Notes under the pieces: model-generated | What the model was told of the DNA's origin: nothing | The model's input: the letters and a program-made list of their open reading frames with translations, nothing else | The model's database searches: none | Part shown: in pieces, positions 1 through 6,664 of the stretch | Numbering within the stretch: position 1 is the stretch's first letter | Layout: every line of letters begins with the position of its first letter | Assembly (NCBI GenBank): GCA_002730985.1 | Contig: PCBP01000008.1 | Coordinates: forward strand, 1 to 8,043 | DNA length: 8,043 bases | From: Flavobacteriales bacterium | Lineage (GTDB): Bacteria; Bacteroidota; Bacteroidia; Flavobacteriales; BACL11 | Reading direction: 5' to 3' | Made by a program: the position numbers and the translations under genes

Positions 1-764
1 GAAAAAATAGACTTTGGTCTTCCTGCAATTGAGAATATAAAATTGTTTTCTTTCAGTTTTGCCCTTACAGGCTTAGTGAATTTTGCAATAAACTTCTTTC
101 TTTCCTCTTTAGTTTCCTTTAACTCTTGCGCAATAGCTTTGTAAATCTCTGGTTTAGTAAATTTTAATCCTAAATCCTCTAGTTCAGTTTTTATCGAATA
201 AAGCCCCAGTCTATGAGCAAGAGGGGCATATAGATAGAGGGTCTCAGAAGCAATCTTCAACTGTTTGGATTTACTCATATTATCCAAAGTTCGCATATTG
301 TGAAGCCTGTCAGCAAGCTTAATCAGTATTACTCTTACATCATCTGAAAGGGTAAGTAGCATTTTTCTGAAATTCTCAGCCTGCATAGATACATTCTTGT
401 CAAATACATCCTGAATTTTAGTAAGCCCATCAATAATTTGAGCAACTTTTCCTCCAAAAACCTCTTCAATGTCTTTTAAAGTGTAGTCAGTATCCTCAAC
501 TAGATCATGTAGAAGAGCGCAAATAATTGAAGTAGCTCCAAGTCCAATCTCTTTTGCAGAAATATGAGCAACTGCAATAGGATGATAGATATAGGGCTCT
601 CCACTCTTTCTTCTCATATCTTTGTGAGCCTCAACTGCAATATCAAAAGCTTTTCGGATATTTTTCTTGTCTGACTTGTCAATCTTATCAGCACAAACTC
701 TTAATAAAGACTTATATTTATTAAGGATCTCTTTCTTTTCTTGTTCAAAATCTATCGGTTTCAT
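1..764 (-). CDS. rel: Bifunctional (p)ppGpp synthetase/hydrolase, Rel/SpoT family (N-terminal part, cut by window edge)
   Basis: This is the first 254 residues of a long RSH protein, which makes and degrades the cytoplasmic stringent-response alarmone (p)ppGpp. The N-terminal HD hydrolase domain fills most of the visible part. GEPYIYHP holds H61, HDLVEDT holds H86-D87 with E90-D91, and KLADRLHNMRT holds D152 and N156. These correspond to the metal and catalytic residues of active Rel hydrolases, so this is not a RelA-type protein with a dead HD domain. GRPKSI at 248-253 matches the start of the synthetase domain, so the synthetase, TGS and ACT regions should lie beyond base 1. Family proteins are about 730 residues. 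The ATG at 764-762 starts 8 bases after the glyA stop, with no upstream in-frame ATG nearby and only a weak purine stretch (TTAGAG) before it. It is probably co-transcribed with glyA. Synthetase activity cannot be judged here. Confidence 0.95.
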   Translation of the reverse strand, partial: MKPIDFEQEKKEILNKYKSLLRVCADKIDKSDKKNIRKAFDIAVEAHKDMRRKSGEPYIYHPIAVAHISAKEIGLGATSIICALLHDLVEDTDYTLKDIEEVFGGKVAQIIDGLTKIQDVFDKNVSMQAENFRKMLLTLSDDVRVILIKLADRLHNMRTLDNMSKSKQLKIASETLYLYAPLAHRLGLYSIKTELEDLGLKFTKPEIYKAIAQELKETKEERKKFIAKFTKPVRAKLKENNFIFSIAGRPKSIF

Positions 765-772
765 CTCTAAAC

Positions 773-2044
773 TTAGGAGAAGATAGGGTAATCACTCATT
801 AATGTATTAACCTCATTTTTCACATGAGACAAGACCTGTTCATCTTTATAATTTATAATCACCTTATCAATTAAATCTACAATAACCGGGATAATATTTC
901 CTTTTATACCTCTAGTTGTTATAGCAGGAGTGCCAAACCTAATTCCAGAAGTAACAAAAGGAGAATGTGAATCAAAAGGAACCATATTTTTATTAGCAGT
1001 TATATCTGCTTTTACTAATGCATTTTCTGCATCTTTTCCAGTAACATTCTTGTTTCTTAGGTCTATAAGCATGCAATGGTTTTCAGTACCTCCTGAGATA
1101 ATATTATAGCCTCTTTCTATAAACTCACTAGCCATAATCTTTGCATTTTCTATAACTTGCTCTCCGTAGGATCTAAATTCTGGTTTTAGAGCCTCACCAA
1201 AAGCAATTGCTTTTGCTGCAATAACATGCTCTAAAGGTCCTCCTTGAGACCCTGGAAAAACTCCTGAGTTTATAATTGCAGACATCATCCTTGTATTGCC
1301 CTTTGGGGATTTTAATCCCCAGGGATTTTCAAAATCTTCCCCCATCATTATCATGCCACCTCTAGGCCCCCTTAAGGTTTTATGGGTTGTTGTTGTAAGA
1401 ATATGACAATATGGTACAGGATTATTTAATAATTTAGCTGCGATTAATCCGGCAGGATGGGCAATATCACCCATTAATAATGCTCCAACCTTATCAGATA
1501 TCTCTCTAAATCTAGCATAGTCCCAATCTTGTGAATATGCTGATGCTCCACAAATAATTAATTTTGGCTTTTCTAAAATAGCAGCTTCTTCTAATTTGTC
1601 GTAATCTATTTTTCCTGTTGACTCTTCAACATTATAGAAAGATGTCTTATATAATTTTCCAGAAAAGTTCACAGGTGAACCATGAGTTAGATGACCACCA
1701 TGAGATAAGTTAAAACCTAAGATTTTATCACCTGGATTTAAGCAGGCTAGCATTACGGCCGAATTTGCTTGAGATCCAGAATGAGGTTGCACATTAACGT
1801 ATTCAACTCCAAATAATTCTTTTGCCCTATCAATAGCTAATTGTTCTACTTGATCTACAATCTCGCACCCGCCGTAATATCTGCTTCCTGGGAATCCTTC
1901 GGCATATTTATTTGTTAGACATGAACCCATAGCCCTCATTACATCATTACTTACAAAATTTTCTGATGCAATTAGTTCTATTCCGTCTCTTTGTCTTTTG
2001 TCTTCCTTGCTAATTAAATCAAAAATTATTTGATCATTTCTCAT
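773..2044 (-). CDS. glyA: Serine hydroxymethyltransferase
   Basis: The enzyme is PLP-dependent and cytoplasmic. It interconverts serine plus tetrahydrofolate with glycine plus 5,10-methylene-tetrahydrofolate, supplying one-carbon units for purine, thymidylate and methionine synthesis. The 423 residues are complete. Visible motifs are ELIASEN (23-29), [13 protein letters not shown] (47-59), HSGSQAN (88-94), DIAHPAGL (193-200, with D193 and H196 in the cofactor pocket), and [14 protein letters not shown] (217-230), where K222 is the PLP Schiff-base lysine. [14 protein letters not shown] (361-374) carries the substrate carboxylate-binding arginine. Compared from memory with E. coli GlyA, the segment between GPRGG and the VFPGSQGG motif is about 13 residues longer (roughly 231-260). 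An in-frame TAG lies 24 bases upstream, so the ATG at 2044 is the first possible ATG. It is the first gene of a likely glyA-rel operon, divergent from the flavoenzyme at 2101. Confidence 0.98.
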   Translation of the reverse strand: MRNDQIIFDLISKEDKRQRDGIELIASENFVSNDVMRAMGSCLTNKYAEGFPGSRYYGGCEIVDQVEQLAIDRAKELFGVEYVNVQPHSGSQANSAVMLACLNPGDKILGFNLSHGGHLTHGSPVNFSGKLYKTSFYNVEESTGKIDYDKLEEAAILEKPKLIICGASAYSQDWDYARFREISDKVGALLMGDIAHPAGLIAAKLLNNPVPYCHILTTTTHKTLRGPRGGMIMMGEDFENPWGLKSPKGNTRMMSAIINSGVFPGSQGGPLEHVIAAKAIAFGEALKPEFRSYGEQVIENAKIMASEFIERGYNIISGGTENHCMLIDLRNKNVTGKDAENALVKADITANKNMVPFDSHSPFVTSGIRFGTPAITTRGIKGNIIPVIVDLIDKVIINYKDEQVLSHVKNEVNTLMSDYPIFS

Positions 2045-2066
2045 ATGTGTAGTATTTTTAAATTTC

Positions 2067-2074
2067 TATTTTCG
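2067..2074 (+). promoter_or_regulatory. Possible weak promoter -7 box for the flavoenzyme gene
   Basis: TATTTTCG matches TAnnTTTG at all but one fixed position and lies 26 bases before the ATG at 2101. No -33 TTTG is evident. It is listed because the divergent gene must be transcribed from this 56-base spacer or from within glyA. In AT-rich DNA such near matches are common. Confidence 0.25.
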
Positions 2075-2083
2075 TAATCGCAA

Positions 2084-2091
2084 CAAATGTA
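2084..2091 (-). promoter_or_regulatory. Probable glyA promoter, -7 box
   Basis: Read on the minus strand this is TACATTTG, a full match to the Bacteroidota -7 consensus TAnnTTTG. It ends 39 bases before the glyA ATG, giving a predicted leader of roughly 30-35 bases. At the -33 position only a TTTA-like match is present, in CTTTA, and it falls inside the start of the divergent gene at 2101. The expected orientation and distance support the call, but the motif is short. Confidence 0.55.
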
Positions 2092-2100
2092 TATAATTTT

Positions 2101-3045
2101 ATGAATAGAATTAAAGAACTTTTTGGAATAAAATATCCTATTATCCAAGGGGGAATGATATGGTGTAGTGGGTGGGAATTAGCATCATCAGTGAGTAACT
2201 CAGGTGGTTTAGGCCTAATTGGTGCAGGGTCAATGTATCCTAAAATATTAAGAGAACATATTCGGAAATGTAAGGGTGTTACTAACAAACCTTTTGGAGT
2301 AAATATACCATTAATATATCCAAATATAGAAGAGCATATACAGATTATAATTGACGAGGGAGTTAAGATTGTATTTACATCAGCAGGAAGTCCAAAGAAA
2401 TATACTTCTTACTTGCAGCAGCAGGGCATAAAAGTAGCTCACGTGATTGCCAATAAAAAATTTGCTGTTAAATGTGTAGAAGCAGGAGTAGATGCTATTG
2501 TGGCTGAAGGTTTTGAGGCTGGAGGTCATAATGGGATTGAGGAAATTACTACTATGTGTCTAATTCCTATGATTTCTGAAATCATTAAGACCCCATTAAT
2601 TGCAGCAGGCGGTATATATAGTGGTAGGTCAATGTTTGCGGCCATGGTTTTGGGTGCTGATGGTGTTCAGATGGGCAGTCGATTTGTCGCAAGCAATGAA
2701 TGCTCTGCTCATATTAATTTTAAGAACAAGATTATAGAGGCTGATGAAGGCGAGACAGATCTAACTTTAAAAGAACTGACAGCTGTTAGATTAATGAAGA
2801 ACGAATTTTATGACAAAATCCAACAGGCATATAAAAGAAAAGCTACTAATGATGAGCTAAAGGGTCTTTTAGGTAGAGGCAGAGCCAAGAAAGGGATGTT
2901 TGAAGGAGATCTGATTGAAGGAGAATTGGAAATCGGTCAGGCGTCTGCGATGATAACAGAGATTATGCCAGCAACTAATATCATGTTTCAAATTATAGAA
3001 GAATTTAAAGAAACATCCAAAAGATTTTCTTCATTTGAAATATAG
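2101..3045 (+). CDS. FMN-dependent nitronate monooxygenase / FabK-like enoyl-ACP reductase family protein
   Basis: This complete 314-residue TIM-barrel flavoprotein belongs to the 2-nitropropane dioxygenase family. Visible motifs are YPIIQGGM (12-19, flavin contact), GGLGLIGAG (35-43), FGVNIPL (65-71), AEGFEAGGHNG (135-145), with H143 at the position of the conserved His of this family, AAGGI (168-172) and GADGVQMGSRF (185-195, FMN phosphate). Family members include FabK, an NAD(P)H-dependent enoyl-ACP reductase of fatty acid synthesis, and nitronate monooxygenases, which detoxify alkyl nitronates. From memory, the length, the AEGxEAGGH block and the SRFVASNECSAH stretch look closer to FabK than to classical nitronate monooxygenases. 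No other fatty acid gene lies next to it, so the substrate stays open. The ATG at 2101 is the first after an in-frame TAA at 2059; the next Met, M19, lies inside the flavin motif, which supports this start. No convincing terminator follows before the next gene, 98 bases on. Confidence 0.88.
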   Translation: MNRIKELFGIKYPIIQGGMIWCSGWELASSVSNSGGLGLIGAGSMYPKILREHIRKCKGVTNKPFGVNIPLIYPNIEEHIQIIIDEGVKIVFTSAGSPKKYTSYLQQQGIKVAHVIANKKFAVKCVEAGVDAIVAEGFEAGGHNGIEEITTMCLIPMISEIIKTPLIAAGGIYSGRSMFAAMVLGADGVQMGSRFVASNECSAHINFKNKIIEADEGETDLTLKELTAVRLMKNEFYDKIQQAYKRKATNDELKGLLGRGRAKKGMFEGDLIEGELEIGQASAMITEIMPATNIMFQIIEEFKETSKRFSSFEI

Positions 3046-3116
3046 TATTCAGGTTGGATTACTAAGATAGATTATGATTTAAGGTGAACTATATAATAAG
3101 GCTTAATTAAGTTTTA

Positions 3117-3124
3117 TATCTTTG
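3117..3124 (+). promoter_or_regulatory. Probable promoter -7 box of the surface protein gene
   Basis: TATCTTTG is a full TAnnTTTG match ending 19 bases before the ATG at 3144, so the predicted leader is very short, about 12 bases. No good -33 TTTG is seen about 20 bases upstream. Because no terminator separates the preceding gene, read-through from it could add to expression. Confidence 0.5.
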
Positions 3125-3143
3125 TATAAAATTATAATCTCAG

Positions 3144-3203
3144 ATGAAAAAGGTTTTATTTCTAGTTGTATTTTTTATAGTAGGGCTAAACTTATCAGCA
3201 TCT
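3144..3203 (+). other. Signal peptide coding segment
   Basis: Residues 1-20 have two lysines at positions 2-3, a long hydrophobic run (VLFLVVFFIVGL) and a small-residue SAS end before HFIGGE. This fits Sec export with type I signal peptidase cleavage. There is no lipobox cysteine at the cleavage point, so it is not a lipoprotein. Sec export to the periplasm is the required first step for T9SS cargo. Confidence 0.85.
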
Positions 3204-6200
3204 CATTTTATTGGAGGTGAGATTACATGGGAATGTAATACAGATCCATTAAGTCCAGATTATGGTAAATACACATTTTTTCTAACAATCTATCAAGATT
3301 GTGATGGAATTAATTTCAGTTATGGTAGTAATGCTGAATATTTAACTGTCCATAATAATCCTAGTTTATTCCAAATTAACATGAATTTCTTAGACACTAA
3401 TGATATCTCTGCATCAGGTGTTTCTGCAGCTCAACCATGTTATAACTGTGATAATCAGCCGAATAACCAATTTGGAGCAGTGAGAGAATGGATTTATGTT
3501 TCATTACCACTTACTATGAATGGAGCACCTCCAGCAGCTGGGTGGCATTTTACCTGGGGAAGCTGTTGCAGGAGTAGTAATCTAACTCAAGGGATGAATG
3601 ATGATGATTGGACTATAAGATCTGTAATGTACCCATACACTGATCCTAGTGGTACAGTCTTTCCTAATGGTAATATCTGTCATGACAATTCTCCAATTTT
3701 TAAAGAAGATCCAAAATTAATTCTTTGTACAGGATATCCATTCTCATTTAGTCATCTGGCATTTGATGTTGAATTAGATTCATTAAGTTATTCATGGGCT
3801 GAACCATTAGGTGCTAACTTTAGCTATAATCCCGCTAACCCAAATGCTATAGCATTGCCATTTAGCCCTCCTTATACTGTCAACTCACCGATTCCTGGAA
3901 ATCCAACATTAAATAATGAAAATGGTGAGATTTCATTTCTTTCTAATACCGCAGGAATATTTGTCACTTGTGTAAAAGTGGCTGCATTTAAATGTGGTCA
4001 AATAGTTGCAGAAGTATTTAGAGATGTTAATGTGGCTCTTATATCCTGTGGAACATTACCTAATGGCGCACAGAACTCACCTCCAGTAATTACACCTCCG
4101 CTAGGTCCGCAAAATTGGATTACAACATTGAGTCCATCAACAGGACTGCCATCATATGAAACTACAGTTATGGCAGGAGAACTGGTTAGTTTCTCTGTTG
4201 TTGCAACTGATAATGATATTAACTCAACAGGTGGTATGCAAAATATATTCTTAGAAGTTGAGGGAGGTCAACTAGATCCTTTATTAGCTGTTAGTAATGT
4301 AGCAACATTTACTGTAACCTCATCAGCTCCTGGTAATGTCACTGGTGATTTCCTTTGGCAATCTAATTGTGATCATATGCAAGATTATGGATGTGGTAGA
4401 CAAGGGGGGGCTTATACTTTTAATTTAAAATCGTATGATGACTTCTGTCCAGCTAATGGTATAGTAATTGCTACAATAACTATTAATGTTATACCGCCTC
4501 AGCCAGATCTTAGATGTGTATCGGTAGACCTAAATGGTGGAGTCGATTTATTTTATTCTTTTCCACAAGGAGTAGTAGACACAAATATTAAATACGACAT
4601 ATATCATTCCAAGAATATAGGAGGTCCGTATTCCTTGATTGATAGCACCTTCTATCCTGACACTAATTATTATCACGCCGGATCTAATGCAAATATCTCG
4701 CGAAGTTATTATTTTCTTCTTGGTTCAGTAACTTGCGGAACAAATATAGGTGCTGGTTCGGATTCATTATTATATTCAGATACTTTGTCAAGTATTTTAA
4801 TGAATGTAACACCAATCAATTTAGGTCTTACAGCATTTTTAGAATGGAATCCAATACACGATCCATTACTTCCATCCTCATCAGTTAATTATGACATACA
4901 TTATGTGAACAGTAATGATTCTGATAATATTATCGCACAAATTCCAGATCTATATCATCTAATGGATGGTGATAATTGTGATTATAATCCTGAATTTTAT
5001 GTAGAAATACCTGACAACAGTGGCTGTGTATCGAGATCATCTGTAGATAATGTAAATTTACTAGACACGGTTTCTCCAGCTACTCCAATAATTAAGGATG
5101 TGTCTGTAAATAATCAAGGTAAATCAGTTGTTAGCTGGACACCTTCGATGGGTGCTGATCTGTATATTATATATCTACAGGATTCTAATGGAGCGTGGAT
5201 AACCATAGATACTGTGTCATCTAACTTGGACACCTATGTGTATCAGAATTCTTCTGCAGAGAGCAATGCAGAGAATTTTAGTATAAAAGCAATTGACACC
5301 TGTAGTAATGCTAGAGTAAGATCTTTAACTCATAATTCTATTTTCTTAACAAATACTTCCGATGTATGTGATTATTCTATATCATTAGACTGGAATGATT
5401 ATATTAATTGGACTGGCGGAGTACATCATTATACTGTCCTAATATCTGCGACTGATGCTAATGGCAACATGATTGACTCAAGTTTTAGATTGCAGTCAGT
5501 AAATGAGTTTGTGATAGAAGATATTTCTTCTCTTGCTTCCTATACTATTGTTGTTGAAGCTTATAATAATGATTCAACTTTCAAGGCTGTTTCCAATGTG
5601 TTAAATCTAAATATCGCACTAGCTAATAAACCACAATTTAATTACATCGAGTATGCCTCAATTAATCATAATGATGGCTCAGTTGATTTGAGCTGTATAG
5701 TAGATGTTTCTGCAGTGCTAGATAGATATGATGTGTACCGTTCATTAAGACAAGATGGTGACTTTATGAAAATTGGAGAAGTAGACTTCTCTGGGTCCAG
5801 TCCAATAAATTTTAATGATCAAAATGTATTAACCAATAGTTATTTTTATCAATATGAAATTTACCCCGTAGATACTTGTTCGCAGACTCTTAGTGTTCCT
5901 CCTTATAATTTATTGTCATATATTAATGACACTTCATTTGCTCAAACAATTTTATTGCAAACAGAAATAAATATCAACTATTCTGAAATTCCTTCTTTAG
6001 AAGGTGAATACACTAACACTCTAGTATTCAATGAATATGAAAAATGGTTAGGTGGAGTTTCAGAATATCGTTTATATAGGTCAGTTAACAGGGAGCCATT
6101 TAATTTAATCCCTCTATATGTTTGGGACAGGGTTAATTATCCTGATGAGCCATTAGAATTTATTGATGTTGTGACTTCCTTTGGGGACGGAAATGGCAGG

Positions 6201-6575
6201 TTTTGTTATTATATTGAAGCAATTGAGGGTATAGCAACTCCATATGGACCTGTCTTAGAAGGAAGCTTATCAAATATCTCTTGTGTTTCTCAAACCCCAA
6301 TAATATTTATTCCTAATAGCTTTACTCCTAATGGAGATGAGCATAATGAAGTGTTTAGACCAGTAACATACTATGTGTCTGAAGAAGGTTATTCATTCTC
6401 TATTTATAATAGGTCAGGGCAGAAAATATTTGAAACAAACGACCCTCAAAAGGGTTGGGACGGAAGCTATAAGGGTTCGCAGGCTCAAAATGGAAATTAT
6501 GTATATCATATCCAATTTGTAAATGGTTTGGGCAATCTGACAGAAAAAACAGATGTGATAAATCTAGTAAGATAA
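3144..6575 (+). CDS. Large modular surface protein with fibronectin-III-like domains and T9SS type B sorting domain (gliding-motility-associated C-terminal family)
   Basis: This exported protein has 1143 residues and no recognisable catalytic motif; an adhesin or other cell-surface structural role is the likeliest inference. Order of parts: signal peptide 1-20 (MKK, hydrophobic core, cleavage likely after SAS); an N-terminal domain of about 21-302, opening HFIGGEITWEC, a start I recall as common in large Bacteroidota surface proteins, with 11 Cys; a cadherin/Ig-like domain of about 312-450 (VVATDNDIN at 352-360); six fibronectin-III-like domains between 451 and 1052 in three A-B pairs; and a C-terminal domain at about 1053-1143. 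The last has FIPNSFTPNGDEHNEVF, then FSIYNRSGQKIF, GWDG and a DVINLVR end, typical of the T9SS type B signal. The frame is open throughout. The ATG at 3144 directly follows an in-frame TAA at 3135 and begins a good signal peptide, which fixes the start. It lies alone between its own promoter and a terminator. Export would need T9SS genes elsewhere. Confidence 0.93.
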   Translation: MKKVLFLVVFFIVGLNLSASHFIGGEITWECNTDPLSPDYGKYTFFLTIYQDCDGINFSYGSNAEYLTVHNNPSLFQINMNFLDTNDISASGVSAAQPCYNCDNQPNNQFGAVREWIYVSLPLTMNGAPPAAGWHFTWGSCCRSSNLTQGMNDDDWTIRSVMYPYTDPSGTVFPNGNICHDNSPIFKEDPKLILCTGYPFSFSHLAFDVELDSLSYSWAEPLGANFSYNPANPNAIALPFSPPYTVNSPIPGNPTLNNENGEISFLSNTAGIFVTCVKVAAFKCGQIVAEVFRDVNVALISCGTLPNGAQNSPPVITPPLGPQNWITTLSPSTGLPSYETTVMAGELVSFSVVATDNDINSTGGMQNIFLEVEGGQLDPLLAVSNVATFTVTSSAPGNVTGDFLWQSNCDHMQDYGCGRQGGAYTFNLKSYDDFCPANGIVIATITINVIPPQPDLRCVSVDLNGGVDLFYSFPQGVVDTNIKYDIYHSKNIGGPYSLIDSTFYPDTNYYHAGSNANISRSYYFLLGSVTCGTNIGAGSDSLLYSDTLSSILMNVTPINLGLTAFLEWNPIHDPLLPSSSVNYDIHYVNSNDSDNIIAQIPDLYHLMDGDNCDYNPEFYVEIPDNSGCVSRSSVDNVNLLDTVSPATPIIKDVSVNNQGKSVVSWTPSMGADLYIIYLQDSNGAWITIDTVSSNLDTYVYQNSSAESNAENFSIKAIDTCSNARVRSLTHNSIFLTNTSDVCDYSISLDWNDYINWTGGVHHYTVLISATDANGNMIDSSFRLQSVNEFVIEDISSLASYTIVVEAYNNDSTFKAVSNVLNLNIALANKPQFNYIEYASINHNDGSVDLSCIVDVSAVLDRYDVYRSLRQDGDFMKIGEVDFSGSSPINFNDQNVLTNSYFYQYEIYPVDTCSQTLSVPPYNLLSYINDTSFAQTILLQTEININYSEIPSLEGEYTNTLVFNEYEKWLGGVSEYRLYRSVNREPFNLIPLYVWDRVNYPDEPLEFIDVVTSFGDGNGRFCYYIEAIEGIATPYGPVLEGSLSNISCVSQTPIIFIPNSFTPNGDEHNEVFRPVTYYVSEEGYSFSIYNRSGQKIFETNDPQKGWDGSYKGSQAQNGNYVYHIQFVNGLGNLTEKTDVINLVR
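4404..4410 (+). repeat. Run of seven G inside the surface protein gene
   Basis: CAA GGG GGG GCT encodes Q-G-G-A at about residues 420-423 in the cadherin/Ig-like domain. A G7 run is rare in such AT-rich DNA, and a one-base slip would truncate the protein before the repeat domains and the sorting domain. The gene is in frame here. Confidence 0.9.
4494..6299 (+). repeat. Three tandem A-B pairs of fibronectin-III-like domains, period about 190 residues
   Basis: Approximate A domains are residues 451-552, 644-737 and 828-936; B domains are 553-643, 738-827 and 937-1052. A domains open with a valine-rich strand around an N-G turn (VDLNGGVDL, VSVNNQGKSVV, INHNDGSVDL) and end near a conserved Cys (C531, C720, C912; the last two in DTCS). 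B1 and B2 share a W-x-GGV-x-x-Y core (WTGGVHHY and WLGGVSEY). B domains end in an S-x-x-N or S-N motif (SSVDNVNLL, VSNVLNL, LSNISCV). DNA identity between copies is low, so these are old protein repeats and not a recent DNA duplication. Domain borders are by eye. Confidence 0.75.
6300..6572 (+). other. T9SS type B C-terminal sorting domain (CHU_C / gliding-motility-associated) coding segment
   Basis: Residues 1053-1143 hold IPNSFTPNGDEHNEVF (1056-1071), then SFSIYNRSGQKIFET, GWDG (1104-1107) and NGNYVYHIQF, with a basic end NLVR. This is the type B signal recognised by the type IX secretion system of Bacteroidota. It directs the protein across the outer membrane. Known type B cargo such as SprB also needs an SprF-like partner. 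Confidence 0.92.
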
Positions 6576-6585
6576 CAGATTAGCT

Positions 6586-6627
6586 TTAAATATAAATAGT
6601 CCCTGAATAGGGACTATTTATATTTAA
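6586..6627 (+). terminator. Intrinsic terminator after the surface protein gene
   Basis: This is a perfect 19-base inverted repeat (6586-6604 and 6609-6627) with a 4-base GAAT loop. The core is AGTCCCT / AGGGACT, and the outer stem is AT-rich. The right arm supplies the U-rich stretch after the GC core, and the fold is symmetric enough to work in either direction. It starts 10 bases after the stop codon at 6575 and ends 8 bases before the guaB -7 box. Confidence 0.88.
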
Positions 6628-6634
6628 TAAATGC

Positions 6635-6642
6635 TAATTTTG
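6635..6642 (+). promoter_or_regulatory. Probable guaB promoter, -7 box
   Basis: TAATTTTG fully matches TAnnTTTG and ends 22 bases before the guaB ATG, predicting a leader of about 15 bases. The -33 region would fall in the right arm of the terminator hairpin, where only TTTA-type matches are present. The strong terminator upstream means guaB needs its own promoter here, which supports the call. Confidence 0.55.
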
Positions 6643-6664
6643 CGGAATTTATAATTATCCGATT

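Noticed and set aside
1..764. Possible RelA-type protein with an inactive hydrolase domain
   Set aside because: H61, H86-D87, D152 and the EDT motif are all present, so the hydrolase site looks intact.
2058..2288. Minus-strand open frame of 76 codons
   Set aside because: It lies antisense to the start of the flavoenzyme gene and across the divergent spacer, has no recognisable motif, and its frame is explained as a shadow of the real gene.
3102..3111. Perfect 10-base palindrome CTTAATTAAG between the flavoenzyme and surface protein genes
   Set aside because: It has no loop and no GC core or T-run to act as a terminator, and such palindromes are expected by chance in AT-rich spacers. An operator role cannot be supported from one copy.
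3046..3143. Search for a terminator or small gene in the 98-base spacer
   Set aside because: No stable stem-loop with a T-run and no credible short open frame was found; only the promoter box near the right end is supported.
3144..6575. Possible enzyme (protease, glycosidase) or toxin within the large surface protein
   Set aside because: No catalytic motif was seen; every segment reads as beta-sandwich-like modules plus the sorting domain.
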